Origin: an uncultured Rickettsiales bacterium
GTDB taxonomy: Bacteria; Pseudomonadota; Alphaproteobacteria; Rickettsiales; UBA1997
DNA length: 9,246 nucleotides
NCBI GenBank assembly: GCA_937927795.1
Contig: CALBSF010000153.1
Location: 1 to 9,246, forward strand
Reading direction: 5' to 3'
The notes under the pieces were generated by a model. The model did not search any database, had not been told where the DNA came from, and saw nothing but the letters and a program-made list of their open reading frames with translations. This document shows positions 1 through 5,286 of the stretch, piece by piece. Position numbers and translations under genes: made by a program. How positions within the stretch are numbered: the first letter of the stretch is position 1; every line of letters begins with the position of its first letter.

Positions 1-128
1 GTTATAGAGACAGATGCACGATAAGCTCCCGATCTATATGCATTTAAAGATTCAATAGCATATTCTTTAACATACCTATTGCGTACTTTTTCGGTAAGTT
101 CATCGAGATCAGTTAAATGCAGCACCAT
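1..128 (-). CDS. 5' end of an unrecognised protein-coding gene (partial)
   Basis: Read on the minus strand, an open frame runs from an ATG at 126-128 to the window edge, giving 42 residues without a stop. The peptide starts MVLHLTDLDELTEKVRN and contains a YRSGAYRASVSI segment rich in charged and helical residues. There is no signal peptide and no membrane segment. I do not recognise the family with confidence. The motif Y-R-x-G-A-Y-R-A faintly recalls uncharacterised soluble helical proteins found in accessory regions, but that is memory rather than evidence. No clear Shine-Dalgarno sequence precedes the ATG, and a GTG codon directly after it could serve instead. The rest of the gene lies to the left of the window. 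Confidence 0.5.
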   Translation of the reverse strand, partial: MVLHLTDLDELTEKVRNRYVKEYAIESLNAYRSGAYRASVSI

Positions 129-159
129 AGTTGAGTATATCAATAAATAGTTGGTAGAA

Positions 160-261
160 AATTAGGGACAAAGAAAAAACCTAAGAACAGTACACCAATT
201 AATTCAGTAAATCCAGTAAATCTGGGGACGGTATACCAATTTAATTCTATTACTATCCCCA
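160..261. repeat. Degenerate mobile-element-like repeats and hairpin
   Basis: Two related blocks lie in tandem: acagtacaccaattaattc (188-206) and acggtataccaatttaattc (228-247). Between them is a perfect 9-bp tandem duplication, cagtaaatc at 205-213 and 214-222. The second block sits in a hairpin: tggggacggta (223-233) pairs with tactatcccca (251-261) around a 17-nt loop, with one mismatch and one wobble. From memory, 'ggggac-a/g-gtatacc' ends flank IS200-like/REP-associated transposase genes, so this could be a decayed remnant. No transposase frame is present. Confidence 0.4.
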
Positions 262-298
262 AAATATGACCAGATAAAAATTGGGAAGTTCCATCAAG

Positions 299-324
299 AT
301 AACTGACATAATAATATCAGTTAT
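299..324. repeat. Perfect 8-bp inverted repeat (hairpin)
   Basis: ataactga (299-306) and tcagttat (317-324) are exact reverse complements around a 10-nt loop. The hairpin lies about 50 nt past the hipA stop codon on the minus strand. It has no T-run on the hipA-distal side, so it does not look like a standard intrinsic terminator, though it could protect the hipA transcript's 3' end. The ataact motif recurs nearby at 340-345 and 370-375. Confidence 0.4.
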
Positions 325-373
325 AATCAATTTGAGGATATAACTAATACAGTAATATCTTTTTATCGGATAA

Positions 374-1627
374 CTAAATTTTATTCGCTCTCTCCAAATC
401 CTCATGTTCAAAGGCTGAAGACATGCGCTCTATCTCTTTTTTTCTTAAATCAAAACTCTTCGCCACTTCGCGCCATTTAGCAGTCGATTTTGCAACTTCT
501 TTAATAATTTTATTTGCTTCATTTTTATTTAATCTGAAGTTTTCAGAGACTGAGAGTGCAGTTTCTAATGAGGCAGAGTCATTATTGAAATCGATTGCAG
601 TTGTTAGAATTCTAGGTTTTATTTCGGTTGGTGTTGGGTTGAGGTCATAAGCAGGAGAAAGTCGCCAGCCTTTTTGACTTTCATACAAAAACCCGTGATT
701 ACGTAAGTGATCATCAGTATTTGAAATAAGCACATTAAAAACTATGCGCCGCCAAAGCTGCTTCATATCTTCATCGGGTGCTGCTCCATATTGTGCTAAA
801 ACATCAGCAATTTCGAGATAGCTATGTTGTTCATTATCTCTTGCTTGCAACATGCTCATAGCTGAAAGAAATGGAACACGAGTTTTTTTGATACGATCAA
901 AACGTTTAACAATCAAAACTGGCTTTTTGTTAATTGTTTCTAAGCTAAATATAGGCGTTGTGATTCCCGCATTTTTTGCTAAAGTCAGAGCAACTGCTTC
1001 CCATTTTTCTATTTCAAATTCGTCATCTTTTCTTGGAAATTTCGCAATTGCGAGATTGCCATTTTTATCAAGCACTGATGATTTAGGGCGCGCGCCACCT
1101 AGAGAAGAGCCGGGAGCTAAAAGCAGTTTCAGATCTTGGGAATTTTCCTTATCGTCAATAAACTTATCAGAAGCTGCGAGGAGTTTTGGTAAATCAATTA
1201 GTGGAGGAATGGAGTGCTTGTCTTTTGGGCTTAAAAACTCGCCATCAATTTTTTCAGAGAAGCGAAGTGCACCTTGACGCAACTCATCGCTTACACCAAG
1301 CAGATAATCAGCTTCACTCAAAGTTCGTGCAGTTTCTTTTTCACTTTTTGCACGCCTGCTTTCAGCCCTTCGCATCAAAACTCTTCCCCAGCGATCAGGA
1401 GCCGAATCACCAATTGCACCAAAAATATCTTGATCTATTCCTGTGTGAAATGTGCCTTCAGTAAGTTTCAAAGCTGGCTCAAGCGCAAATCTTTCAGGAT
1501 GAATCAGCCAGCTTTTATCATATTCAAAAGAAGCGCTTTCCTTTCCTTTTTTAGAATGAAACCAAAGTCTGCCAATAAAAATATTATTTTCGCCTAAAGC
1601 GATGTGAACAAAAATTTCTCTACTCAT
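374..1627 (-). CDS. hipA: HipA-family serine/threonine kinase toxin
   Basis: A 417-residue protein of full family length (E. coli HipA is about 440). HipA-type toxins are cytosolic kinases that phosphorylate a host protein (glutamyl-tRNA synthetase for E. coli HipA) and slow growth; the target here is unknown. Visible parts are the N-terminal HipA-N1 region (about 1-110, with FGAIGDSAPDRWGR at 69-82), the glycine/serine P-loop SSLGGARPKSS (174-184), which carries serines of the autoregulatory kind, and the ATP-binding lysine K196 in AIAKFP. Also present are VKRFDR (240-245), the catalytic loop NTDDHLRN (303-310, D305 and N310) and the metal-binding D328 in SPAYDLNP. All key kinase residues are present, so it should be active. 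The start overlaps the end of hipB by 8 nt, implying translational coupling; there is no strong ribosome-binding site of its own. Confidence 0.93.
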   Translation of the reverse strand: MSREIFVHIALGENNIFIGRLWFHSKKGKESASFEYDKSWLIHPERFALEPALKLTEGTFHTGIDQDIFGAIGDSAPDRWGRVLMRRAESRRAKSEKETARTLSEADYLLGVSDELRQGALRFSEKIDGEFLSPKDKHSIPPLIDLPKLLAASDKFIDDKENSQDLKLLLAPGSSLGGARPKSSVLDKNGNLAIAKFPRKDDEFEIEKWEAVALTLAKNAGITTPIFSLETINKKPVLIVKRFDRIKKTRVPFLSAMSMLQARDNEQHSYLEIADVLAQYGAAPDEDMKQLWRRIVFNVLISNTDDHLRNHGFLYESQKGWRLSPAYDLNPTPTEIKPRILTTAIDFNNDSASLETALSVSENFRLNKNEANKIIKEVAKSTAKWREVAKSFDLRKKEIERMSSAFEHEDLERANKI

Positions 1628-1976
1628 TTTTCATTTTGTTTGGTCTAACTTGTCCGGCGTAGCTCTTCGAGCGAAGACGGATTCTCTTAGGTAAATTTTC
1701 TTCATCAATTTGTCTTCCTACTAAATCATGGTTGGAATCAACTAAATCAGAAATTCTACTTATCATCCCAAGCACAAACAAAACTGCTGCATAGTTACCC
1801 ATTGATGTTGTTGGATCACCTTTCTCAATTTTCGCTAAAGTAGCACGCGAAATTCCAGCGCGCTGTGCCATTAATTCAGTTGCAATACGGCGGCGGCGGC
1901 GAGCTTCAGAAATATCCTGACCAATTTTTCGTAACGCTTTTGTGACAGGAAGAGGTAATTCTAATGTATTTTTCAT
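1620..1976 (-). CDS. hipB: HipB-like antitoxin, Xre-family DNA-binding protein
   Basis: A 118-residue protein with a helix-turn-helix of the Xre/HTH_3 type at about residues 18-72 (recognition region AQRAGISRATLAKIEKGDP). It is preceded by a run of five arginines (ARRRRRIATE). HipB proteins bind operator inverted repeats as dimers, repress their own operon and neutralise HipA by holding it in an inactive complex. The C-terminal tail (about 85-118) is basic and looks disordered. The gene precedes hipA and overlaps it by 8 nt, the usual antitoxin-first order. The promoter and inverted repeats just upstream fit autoregulation. At 118 residues it is longer than E. coli HipB (88), which is common in this family. 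No clear Shine-Dalgarno sequence precedes the ATG. Confidence 0.9.
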   Translation of the reverse strand: MKNTLELPLPVTKALRKIGQDISEARRRRRIATELMAQRAGISRATLAKIEKGDPTTSMGNYAAVLFVLGMISRISDLVDSNHDLVGRQIDEENLPKRIRLRSKSYAGQVRPNKMKNE

Positions 1977-2004
1977 AACTATTTAAAGTATTATATAGCA
2001 GTCA

Positions 2005-2031
2005 GTATATAGTATAATGACCATTATATAC
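2005..2031. promoter_or_regulatory. Candidate HipB operator (overlapping inverted repeats)
   Basis: Two perfect inverted repeats overlap here. tataatg (2013-2019) and cattata (2022-2028) are separated by 2 bp. gtatata (2005-2011) and tatatac (2025-2031) are separated by 13 bp. A further cattata copy lies at 2034-2040. They cover the -10 box and the expected start site of the hipBA promoter, which is where an autorepressor would bind. HipB binding here is an inference. Confidence 0.5.
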
Positions 2032-2051
2032 AGCATTATACTACAATTCAA
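2023..2051 (-). promoter_or_regulatory. Sigma-70-type promoter of hipBA
   Basis: On the minus strand a -35 TTGAAT (2046-2051) is followed by exactly 17 bp and a perfect -10 TATAAT (2023-2028). This predicts a start near 2016 and a leader of about 40 nt before the hipB ATG. The -10 box lies inside the inverted repeat at 2013-2028. A second TATAAT lies nearer the gene on the minus strand (around 1991-1996) but lacks a good -35 box. Confidence 0.6.
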
Positions 2052-2312
2052 TAAGAATTTCTTAATAAATTGATGTCAGATCAATCTAAAATTAGATGTG
2101 ATGCCCTTTAGTTTCGTTTCTTTGATTTCTCGATTACTAAATTTGCGCTGAATTCTTGGCATTTTTTTATATGAAGCAGTATTTTAGCCATTTTGCAGGT
2201 CATTTATACATAGAAAAATTAGACCATAAAAAATTTACATTTTTTTGAAAGGTGTCGTAGATCATCTAAAATCAAGGCTTAAGAAGCTTATAATGAAGTG
2301 GAAAAATTACAT

Positions 2313-2336
2313 TTTTGTACATGGTTTTGTACATGG
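2313..2336. repeat. 12-bp perfect tandem duplication
   Basis: ttttgtacatgg occurs twice back to back (2313-2324 and 2325-2336). Each copy contains the palindromic core tgtaca. Iterated sites of this kind occur as integrase arm-type or regulator-binding sites beside tRNA-linked integration points, but no integrase gene remains here, so the role is unknown. Confidence 0.6.
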
Positions 2337-2408
2337 AAAATTTTTGGCTTCAGGCAAATTTTAATGGATTTCTTTGGACAGATGAAGTGCTGCAAAGCCG
2401 CTTGCGTG

Positions 2409-2426
2409 TAGGACTTATAGGACTTT
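2409..2426. repeat. 9-bp imperfect tandem duplication
   Basis: taggactta (2409-2417) is followed directly by taggacttt (2418-2426). The pair lies about 25 nt beyond the 3' end of the initiator tRNA gene. With the 12-bp duplication further on, it is one of two small direct-repeat clusters on the tRNA's 3' side. Confidence 0.5.
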
Positions 2427-2450
2427 ATTGGAATTTGCTGGAAGTGGAAA

Positions 2451-2527
<77 letters not shown>

Positions 2528-2547
2528 ATATTTGAAATGTGGGTGAG

Positions 2548-2576
2548 ATTGTAAGTTGGGTGGGTGATAATTGCAA
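2548..2576 (-). promoter_or_regulatory. Promoter of the initiator tRNA gene
   Basis: On the minus strand, -35 TTGCAA (2571-2576) is followed by 17 bp and -10 TACAAT (2548-2553). The predicted start is near 2541, about 14 nt before the mature 5' end at 2527, a normal short leader for RNase P processing. Confidence 0.5.
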
Positions 2577-2696
2577 GCTTCATTTTAAAAAATAAATTTT
2601 GAAGCAGCTTTTCAAGCATAATTTCCTTGCTTCATAATGCTTATTTATTATTTTTAAATCACATTTATTTAAATTTAATTTTACGCTTAAAATTCT

Positions 2697-3773
2697 ATGA
2701 AGTTGCTTGTTTTAAAAGAAAATGCGAATAGTGAAAATCGGGTTGCGCTTACTGTTGATTTGCTTGGTAAGTATCAAAAACTTGGTTTTGAGATTTTCAT
2801 TGAGGCTAAGGCGGGGGAAAAATCTGCTGTTTTTGATGAGGCTTATGAAAAAGCTGGAGCGAAAATTTTAAGCGATATTTCGCAAATTTTACCTGAAATT
2901 GATGTGTTTGTTGCGGTTCAAAGAATTGATCTTGATTTAAGTAAAATCAAGGAAAATGCTGTGTTTATTGCTTTGTTTAATCCTTATTTTAATCAAGAAA
3001 GAATTGCGGCGTTTAAAGACAAAAAAATTAATGCCATTGCTTTAGAATTATTGCCGCGCATCACTCGCGCGCAAACTATGGATGTTCTTTCATCGCAAAG
3101 TAATTTGGCTGGTTATCGCGCTGTTCTTGATGCGGCTTATGAAATGCCAAAATGTATACCAATGATGATGACTGCGGCTGGAACAATTTCGGCGGCAAAA
3201 TTTTTGATTTTAGGAGCTGGAGTTGCTGGTCTTCAAGCAATTGCAACCGCAAAAAGACTTGGTGGAATTGTTTGCGCTTTTGATGTTAGAACTGCAGCAA
3301 AAGAGCAAGTTCAAAGTTTGGGAGCAAAATTTATTGAAGTAAAATCTGAAGAAAAAGCTGATGGCGTTTACGCTAAAGAGATGAGTGAGGAATATAAAAA
3401 ATTACAACAAGAATTATTGAAAGAAACTATTAAAACTCAAGATGTGGTAATTTCAACTGCGCTGATTCCTGGAAAAAAAGCGCCGATTTTAATTACTAAG
3501 GAAATGGTTGAAAATATGAAATCTGGTTCAATTATTGTTGATTTAGCTGCTGTAAATGGTGGTAATTGTGAGTTGACACAAAGTGGAAAAATTGTTGAGG
3601 TTGGTGGTGTGAAAATCATTGGCTATGATAATTTTCCAAGCCGCGTTGCTTTTGATGCTAGTAAATTATTTGCTAAAAATATTTATAATTTGTTGGAATT
3701 ATTGGTGGATAAGAAGGAGTCTAAGATTGTTATTGATAGACAAGATGAGATTGTGAAAGCTGTTCTTTTGTAA
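2697..3773 (+). CDS. pntAA: NAD(P) transhydrogenase, soluble alpha-1 subunit (domain I)
   Basis: A 358-residue soluble protein matching domain I (dI) of proton-translocating transhydrogenase, which binds NAD(H) and exchanges hydride with NADP(H) on dIII while the membrane part moves protons. The N-terminal alanine-dehydrogenase-like half begins MKLLVLKENANSENRVAL. The 'RQD' loop, PRITRAQTMD, gives R121, Q126 and D129. The Rossmann motif GAGVAG lies at 173-178 with the NAD-ribose acidic residue D196, and the mobile-loop tyrosine is Y225 in VYAKEMSEEY. It ends without membrane helices, so it is the short PntAA of three-subunit systems (about 380 residues), not the 510-residue E. coli PntA. Oddly, pntAB and pntB do not follow; a repeat and an opposite-strand gene do. 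The upstream region is very AT-rich with no sure promoter. Confidence 0.9.
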   Translation: MKLLVLKENANSENRVALTVDLLGKYQKLGFEIFIEAKAGEKSAVFDEAYEKAGAKILSDISQILPEIDVFVAVQRIDLDLSKIKENAVFIALFNPYFNQERIAAFKDKKINAIALELLPRITRAQTMDVLSSQSNLAGYRAVLDAAYEMPKCIPMMMTAAGTISAAKFLILGAGVAGLQAIATAKRLGGIVCAFDVRTAAKEQVQSLGAKFIEVKSEEKADGVYAKEMSEEYKKLQQELLKETIKTQDVVISTALIPGKKAPILITKEMVENMKSGSIIVDLAAVNGGNCELTQSGKIVEVGGVKIIGYDNFPSRVAFDASKLFAKNIYNLLELLVDKKESKIVIDRQDEIVKAVLL

Positions 3774-3805
3774 GAGAATTATTTGCAAGATTTGTAAAAT
3801 GAAGC

Positions 3806-3900
3806 CGTCATTCTTGAAGCGAAGCTTTTAAGGATCTCGTGCGTTTGGCTATATAAGCTAAAACGCACGAGATCCTCGGCCTTTCAGGCCAAGGATGCCG
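3806..3900. repeat. Palindromic element with cloverleaf-like folding
   Basis: Terminal arms cgtcattctt (3806-3815) and aaggatgccg (3891-3900) pair with one mismatch and one wobble. They enclose three hairpins: aagc-gaa-gctt (3817-3827); a long 16-bp perfect stem, 3831-3846 with 3861-3876, extended by a 4-bp inner stem (3847-3850/3856-3859) around a 5-nt loop; and ggcc-tttca-ggcc (3878-3890). A second outer pairing, ctcggc/gccgag (3875-3880/3897-3902), competes with the third hairpin. The form fits a small dispersed non-coding repeat like the Rickettsia palindromic elements. Lying after pntAA and before T-rich sequence, it may also act as a terminator. Confidence 0.75.
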
Positions 3901-3941
3901 AGTGTTTTGTTGTGAGTGTTTTTTTACGAGTGTGTTTTGTT
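3900..3941. repeat. Three imperfect 14-bp tandem repeats
   Basis: GAGTGTTTTGTTGT (3900-3913), GAGTGTTTTTTTAC (3914-3927) and GAGTGTGTTTTGTT (3928-3941) repeat at an exact 14-bp spacing. They begin at the end of the palindromic element. The T-runs, especially the seven T at 3919-3925, could serve as the U-tract of a terminator for pntAA. Confidence 0.6.
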
Positions 3942-3955
3942 TAGCAAAATTTTTA

Positions 3956-3972
3956 TCAACAATTATTGTTGA
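3956..3972 (-). terminator. Hairpin across the lipoprotein stop codon
   Basis: tcaacaa (3956-3962) and ttgttga (3966-3972) are exact reverse complements, and the 3-nt loop is the TAA stop codon of the minus-strand lipoprotein gene. On that strand the stem is followed by TAAAAATTTT rather than a clean T-run, so termination activity is possible but unproven. Confidence 0.35.
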
Positions 3973-4496
3973 CGAGGTTTTTGAGCTCCTTTGCCGTAGT
4001 TTGTTAGATCTTGCTGATAATAGTGATTAACTATCTCTGGAGTTATTTCATTAGCTTTAAATCCACCTTCTGGGCGACCTTTAATTGCCGCGCTTGATCC
4101 TAGATAAGGAATTTGAACATTATATTTTTTTTCTTTGAAATCTTGGCAATATTTCGTGAAAGAATCAAAAAAGAAAATTACGCTCATCGTGTCAAGAAAA
4201 CATCTAGTTCCATCTGAAGTTCTATTACCATCAATATCAGTTCTTACAGTTCCCCAAGCTTGCATTTCAAATTGCGCGGTTCCGTGTCCTTCTTTAGTTA
4301 AAACCACCATATAATTTTTTGGCTCAATTTCTAAAACTGCCGGAGTACGACCATAATTTCTTCCTTCAATCAAAATGTCAGCGCCTTGCGGATTACTATC
4401 AATACCAACTTCAACTACATTTTTATTACCAATAATAGCACAAGAAGTAGAAAAAACCAAAAAAGATAATAAAAGTGATTTTACAAAAATTTTCAT
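3963..4496 (-). CDS. PEGA-domain lipoprotein
   Basis: A 177-residue exported protein. The N-terminus MKIFVKSLLLSFLVFSTSC is a short lysine-led signal peptide ending in a lipobox-like STSC, so C19 should be lipidated; the -3 serine is less usual than leucine. A PEGA domain follows at about 30-70 (IDSNPQGADILIEG, then GRTPAVLEI). This is a small beta-fold found in surface and envelope proteins, thought to bind polysaccharide or other envelope components. The remainder (75-177) has a hydrophobic patch MSVIFFFDSF (104-113) and two cysteines (C99, C117) that may form a disulfide in the periplasm. It ends in a flexible Q/K-rich tail. The gene stands alone, divergent from znuC across 85 bp, without a clear promoter. 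The specific function is unknown. Confidence 0.8.
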   Translation of the reverse strand: MKIFVKSLLLSFLVFSTSCAIIGNKNVVEVGIDSNPQGADILIEGRNYGRTPAVLEIEPKNYMVVLTKEGHGTAQFEMQAWGTVRTDIDGNRTSDGTRCFLDTMSVIFFFDSFTKYCQDFKEKKYNVQIPYLGSSAAIKGRPEGGFKANEITPEIVNHYYQQDLTNYGKGAQKPRQQ

Positions 4497-4581
4497 AAAT
4501 TATTTTTAAAAAGTTAAAGAATAAGGTGAGAATTAAGTCATTTGGTTTAAAATAGCAAGAAATTTTTAAAACAATCAAATT

Positions 4582-5286
4582 ATGATCGCAGAATTAAAAA
4601 ATATTGGTTTGTCAATTTCGGGCCAAACAATTTTAAATAATATAAATTTATCTTTAAAAAAAGGCGAGATCACAACCTTGATTGGCCCAAATGGTGGCGG
4701 AAAAACCTCGATTGCAAGAATTTTGCTCAATATAATGAAACCAACTAGCGGCAAGGTTGTAAAAGATTCTAAAATTAGAATTGGCTATATGCCGCAGCAG
4801 CTAATTATTGAAAAAACAATTCCATTAACAGTTAGAGAATTTTTATTATTATCGCAGAAAAAAATTAAATTTACTTCAGAAATATTAGATTTAGCCAAGC
4901 AGCTTAAAATAGAAAATATTTTAGATAAACAAATTCATAATTTATCGGGCGGGCAATTACAAAAAATATTATTTTTGCGCTCAATTATTAATAAACCAAA
5001 TTTATTAGTTCTTGATGAGCCCACGCAATATATGGATGTAAGCGGCATTGAAGATTTTTATCAAATCATCGATCAATTTAGAAAAAACCACGAATGCTCT
5101 ATTTTATTGATCTCACACGATTTACACATGGTGATGCAAAAAACTGATGTGGTGTTTTGCATCAATAATCACGTTTGCTGCCATGGTTCGCCTGAATCTA
5201 TAAATCAACATCCAGAATATATTTCTTTATTTGGAAAAAGAAGTAAATTGGCTATTTATCAACATCATCATAATCATCAACATTAA
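4582..5286 (+). CDS. znuC: Zinc ABC transporter ATP-binding protein
   Basis: A 234-residue ABC ATPase that would power high-affinity zinc import with a ZnuB permease and ZnuA binding protein at the inner membrane. Motifs in order: Walker A GPNGGGKT (35-42), Q-loop Q72 in GYMPQQ, signature LSGGQLQ (121-127), Walker B LLVLDEPTQYMD (141-152, catalytic E146) and switch histidine H179 in ISHD. The metal-type identity comes from the overall ZnuC pattern, the CINNHVCCHGSPESI segment (193-207) and the histidine-rich tail HHHNHQH (228-234), as in other ZnuC proteins. Neither znuA nor znuB is in the window. The stop codon shares one base with the dnaE start (TAATG), so the two are translationally coupled. 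I saw no clear Zur box in the 85-bp upstream gap. Confidence 0.88.
   Translation: MIAELKNIGLSISGQTILNNINLSLKKGEITTLIGPNGGGKTSIARILLNIMKPTSGKVVKDSKIRIGYMPQQLIIEKTIPLTVREFLLLSQKKIKFTSEILDLAKQLKIENILDKQIHNLSGGQLQKILFLRSIINKPNLLVLDEPTQYMDVSGIEDFYQIIDQFRKNHECSILLISHDLHMVMQKTDVVFCINNHVCCHGSPESINQHPEYISLFGKRSKLAIYQHHHNHQH

Larger units (their letters stand above)
2052..2450. other. Gene-free stretch between hipBA and the initiator tRNA
   Basis: I see no convincing gene here on either strand. The contents are AT-rich sequence, a small hairpin at 2080-2102 (atctaa/ttagat plus atca/tgat with one bulge), two short tandem repeats listed separately, and a stray TATAAT at 2289-2294 that leads to no frame. 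A 31-codon minus-strand frame at 2108-2203 resembles nothing known to me. The position between a toxin-antitoxin pair and a tRNA 3' end suggests an eroded integration boundary. Confidence 0.4.

Noticed and set aside
299..324. Intrinsic terminator for hipA
   Set aside because: The stem is AT-rich and lacks a following T-run on the minus strand, so it is listed only as a hairpin.
423..1597. Several plus-strand frames opposite hipA
   Set aside because: They are antisense to a gene with intact kinase motifs, have no recognisable domains and no ribosome-binding sites.
374..1976. Base composition of hipBA as evidence of transfer
   Set aside because: A few hand-counted lines gave overlapping GC values for hipA and for dnaE, so I do not use composition as support.
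2108..2203. A 31-codon minus-strand frame in the gap before the tRNA, examined as an integrase remnant
   Set aside because: It has no recombinase motif, no ribosome-binding site and no support beyond the absence of stops.
3437..3619. A 60-codon minus-strand frame inside pntAA
   Set aside because: It is a shadow of a well-conserved gene and shows no family resemblance.
4497..4581. Zur-box or riboswitch upstream of znuC
   Set aside because: No convincing dyad of the Zur type and no structured leader could be made out in the 85-bp gap.
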